This document shows positions 62,877 through 64,000 of a DNA stretch of 64,000 bases, one piece after another. This stretch comes from Pterobdella sp. o SKG-2022. Lineage: Eukaryota > Annelida > Clitellata > Hirudinida > Piscicolidae. The notes under the pieces are model-generated. The model was not told the origin of the DNA. It did not search any database and worked only from the letters and a program-made list of their open reading frames with translations. Location of the stretch: assembly GCA_964035795.1 (NCBI GenBank), contig OZ038324.1:5836257-5900256 (forward strand). Direction: 5' to 3'. The position numbers were made by a program, and so were the translations under genes. Numbering within the stretch: the first letter of the stretch is position 1; every line of letters starts with the position of its first letter.

Positions 62877-63948
62877 ATGAACAAAAAAGGAAAAGGGAAG
62901 GATGATAAAAAGAAAAAAGAGAAGGTCATTGTGGGACCTCCGGCAGAAGAATCACTCAATGAAAACAACAAGGGCTACTACATAAATCTTATCAGAAATC
63001 TCGAACAACAAGTCATGACGTATGTATCCGTTTGGAAATTATTCAGCCTCTGGTGGAACGCTTTGAAGTTTTCTTTGAAGCGCTATAAAAATTCTTCAAA
63101 ATTAATAAAAAAAGTTTGTTTTTGGCCAAGAAAAAATCATTTTCAAGTTTATTCAATTTTATATAGGTATCAACAGAATTGCGAAGAGCTTGATGTAGCA
63201 AATGCCGAAAACCAAATAAAACTGGACCGTATGTTAGATGATCAGAATGATGTCGTTCTCTTCATAGAAAATAAACTCAAAAACAAAGGTTAAACATGGT
63301 CAACGTGTGATCCTACGATAAAGTGTTGAAAAATTTCACGGAGGTTTTTCGTTTATTTCTTCAAAAATGAGGGTTTTATAGATAAAAATTTATTTAAAAA
63401 CTAAAATTTTCGTTAAGTACAACCTCAGCATAATTAATCAGTCCTATCAGACTAATGAGTTAAGATGAGGTTGCGCTTATCGAAAATTTTAGTCTTCAAA
63501 TTAACTTGTATTAATAAATCCTCATTTTTGAAAAATAAACGAAAAAATATTGAAAAATAAAAAACACATAAGAACTCTCTAGAAGCTTATAGCACAAAGG
63601 TGCTCAAAAATTTGTCTACTAAACTTTTCGATTCATAAATATCTTCACCAATACATTAATTTCCGGAACGTTAATTAGCTAGTAAGCTAATATTCAAAAA
63701 ATCTTCAAAAAAGTTAAAAAACTATAAAAAATAACAAACCCGTTAAGTGGTGGAGATTGGCGAAGTGACCAAAGAATACAAAGCATTGCAAGAAGCTATG
63801 GTGAAGGAAGAAGAGCAGTTTGTGAAGCAACTAGAAGCCATTCAACAAGTAAACTTCATCAAAATTTAACGTTTAAATTGAATTTCGTTGTGTTTGAAGG
63901 AGCACAAAGAAACGGAAGAAGTTTTGACCAAAGAGAACGAGACTTTAC
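62877..63948 (+). CDS. CFAP157: Cilia- and flagella-associated protein 157, 5' part
   Basis: Exons 62877-63019, 63167-63288, 63748-63848 and 63900-63948 join in frame. The gene continues past the window's right edge. A lysine-rich start (MNKKGKGKDDKKKKEK) is followed by EESLNENNKGYYINLIRNLE, then coiled coil (YQQNCEELDVANAEN, VTKEYKALQEAMVKEEE). This arrangement matches CFAP157, a basal-body-associated coiled-coil protein needed for sperm flagella in vertebrates. The frame appears open through intron 1 to 63293 on one strand, but splicing at GTATGT (63020) and at the acceptor before 63167 restores the family sequence. Divergent from ALG13. Confidence 0.78.
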
Positions 63949-64000
63949 GTAAGAAACTGAAAAATTCTATATTTAAAAATTTGGAATTATTTTAAAAAAT

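Overview
The window is a strongly AT-rich piece of animal nuclear DNA. Most genes are split into many exons by short AT-rich GT-AG introns, and the rest is repeats: microsatellites, non-LTR retrotransposons and a Penelope-like element. Motile-cilium genes (CFAP58, CFAP157), a MADF-domain gene and LAMMER kinases point to a metazoan, probably an aquatic invertebrate. I cannot name the species or phylum from sequence alone. All gene models are spliced by eye; splice phases were checked for every gene except parts of CFAP58.

Layout. 1-15.6 kb holds no recognisable gene, only simple repeats, a LINE tail and one hammerhead-like relic. 15.7-23.2 kb carries two tandem LAMMER/CLK-type kinases on the + strand with identical exon structure. 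The upstream copy is open in frame but has lost conserved catalytic residues. 23.2-26.3 kb is a nested repeat block: an old LINE reverse transcriptase split by a Penelope-like element with inverted ends, followed by two direct repeats that resemble degenerate hammerhead ribozymes. 28.6-35.2 kb is a mitochondrial ornithine carrier (SLC25A15 type), with a LINE whose two ORFs are both intact filling its fourth intron. 35.6-44.9 kb (-) is CFAP58. 45.0-47.6 kb (+) is a CCDC73-like coiled-coil gene that shares a 115 bp intergenic region with CFAP58. 47.7-49.1 kb (-) is an intronless KAT5/TIP60 acetyltransferase. 49.9-51.9 kb (-) is a MADF-domain gene, 53.5-56.8 kb (-) a CRAL-TRIO (SEC14-like) gene, 60.0-62.5 kb (-) ALG13, and from 62.9 kb (+) the 5' end of CFAP157, which runs off the window.

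The most interesting signal is a dispersed family of about ten short copies (13.7, 23.8, 25.0, 25.7, 26.1, 36.2, 38.0, 51.1, 54.2, 59.3 and 61.5 kb). They share a core of the form TTGATRATG, a paired stem, then GAAAAGCTTTGTG. Two copies form the ends of the Penelope-like element. Stem bases change in compensating pairs between copies, so I read them as decayed type I hammerhead ribozymes from Penelope or retrozyme elements.
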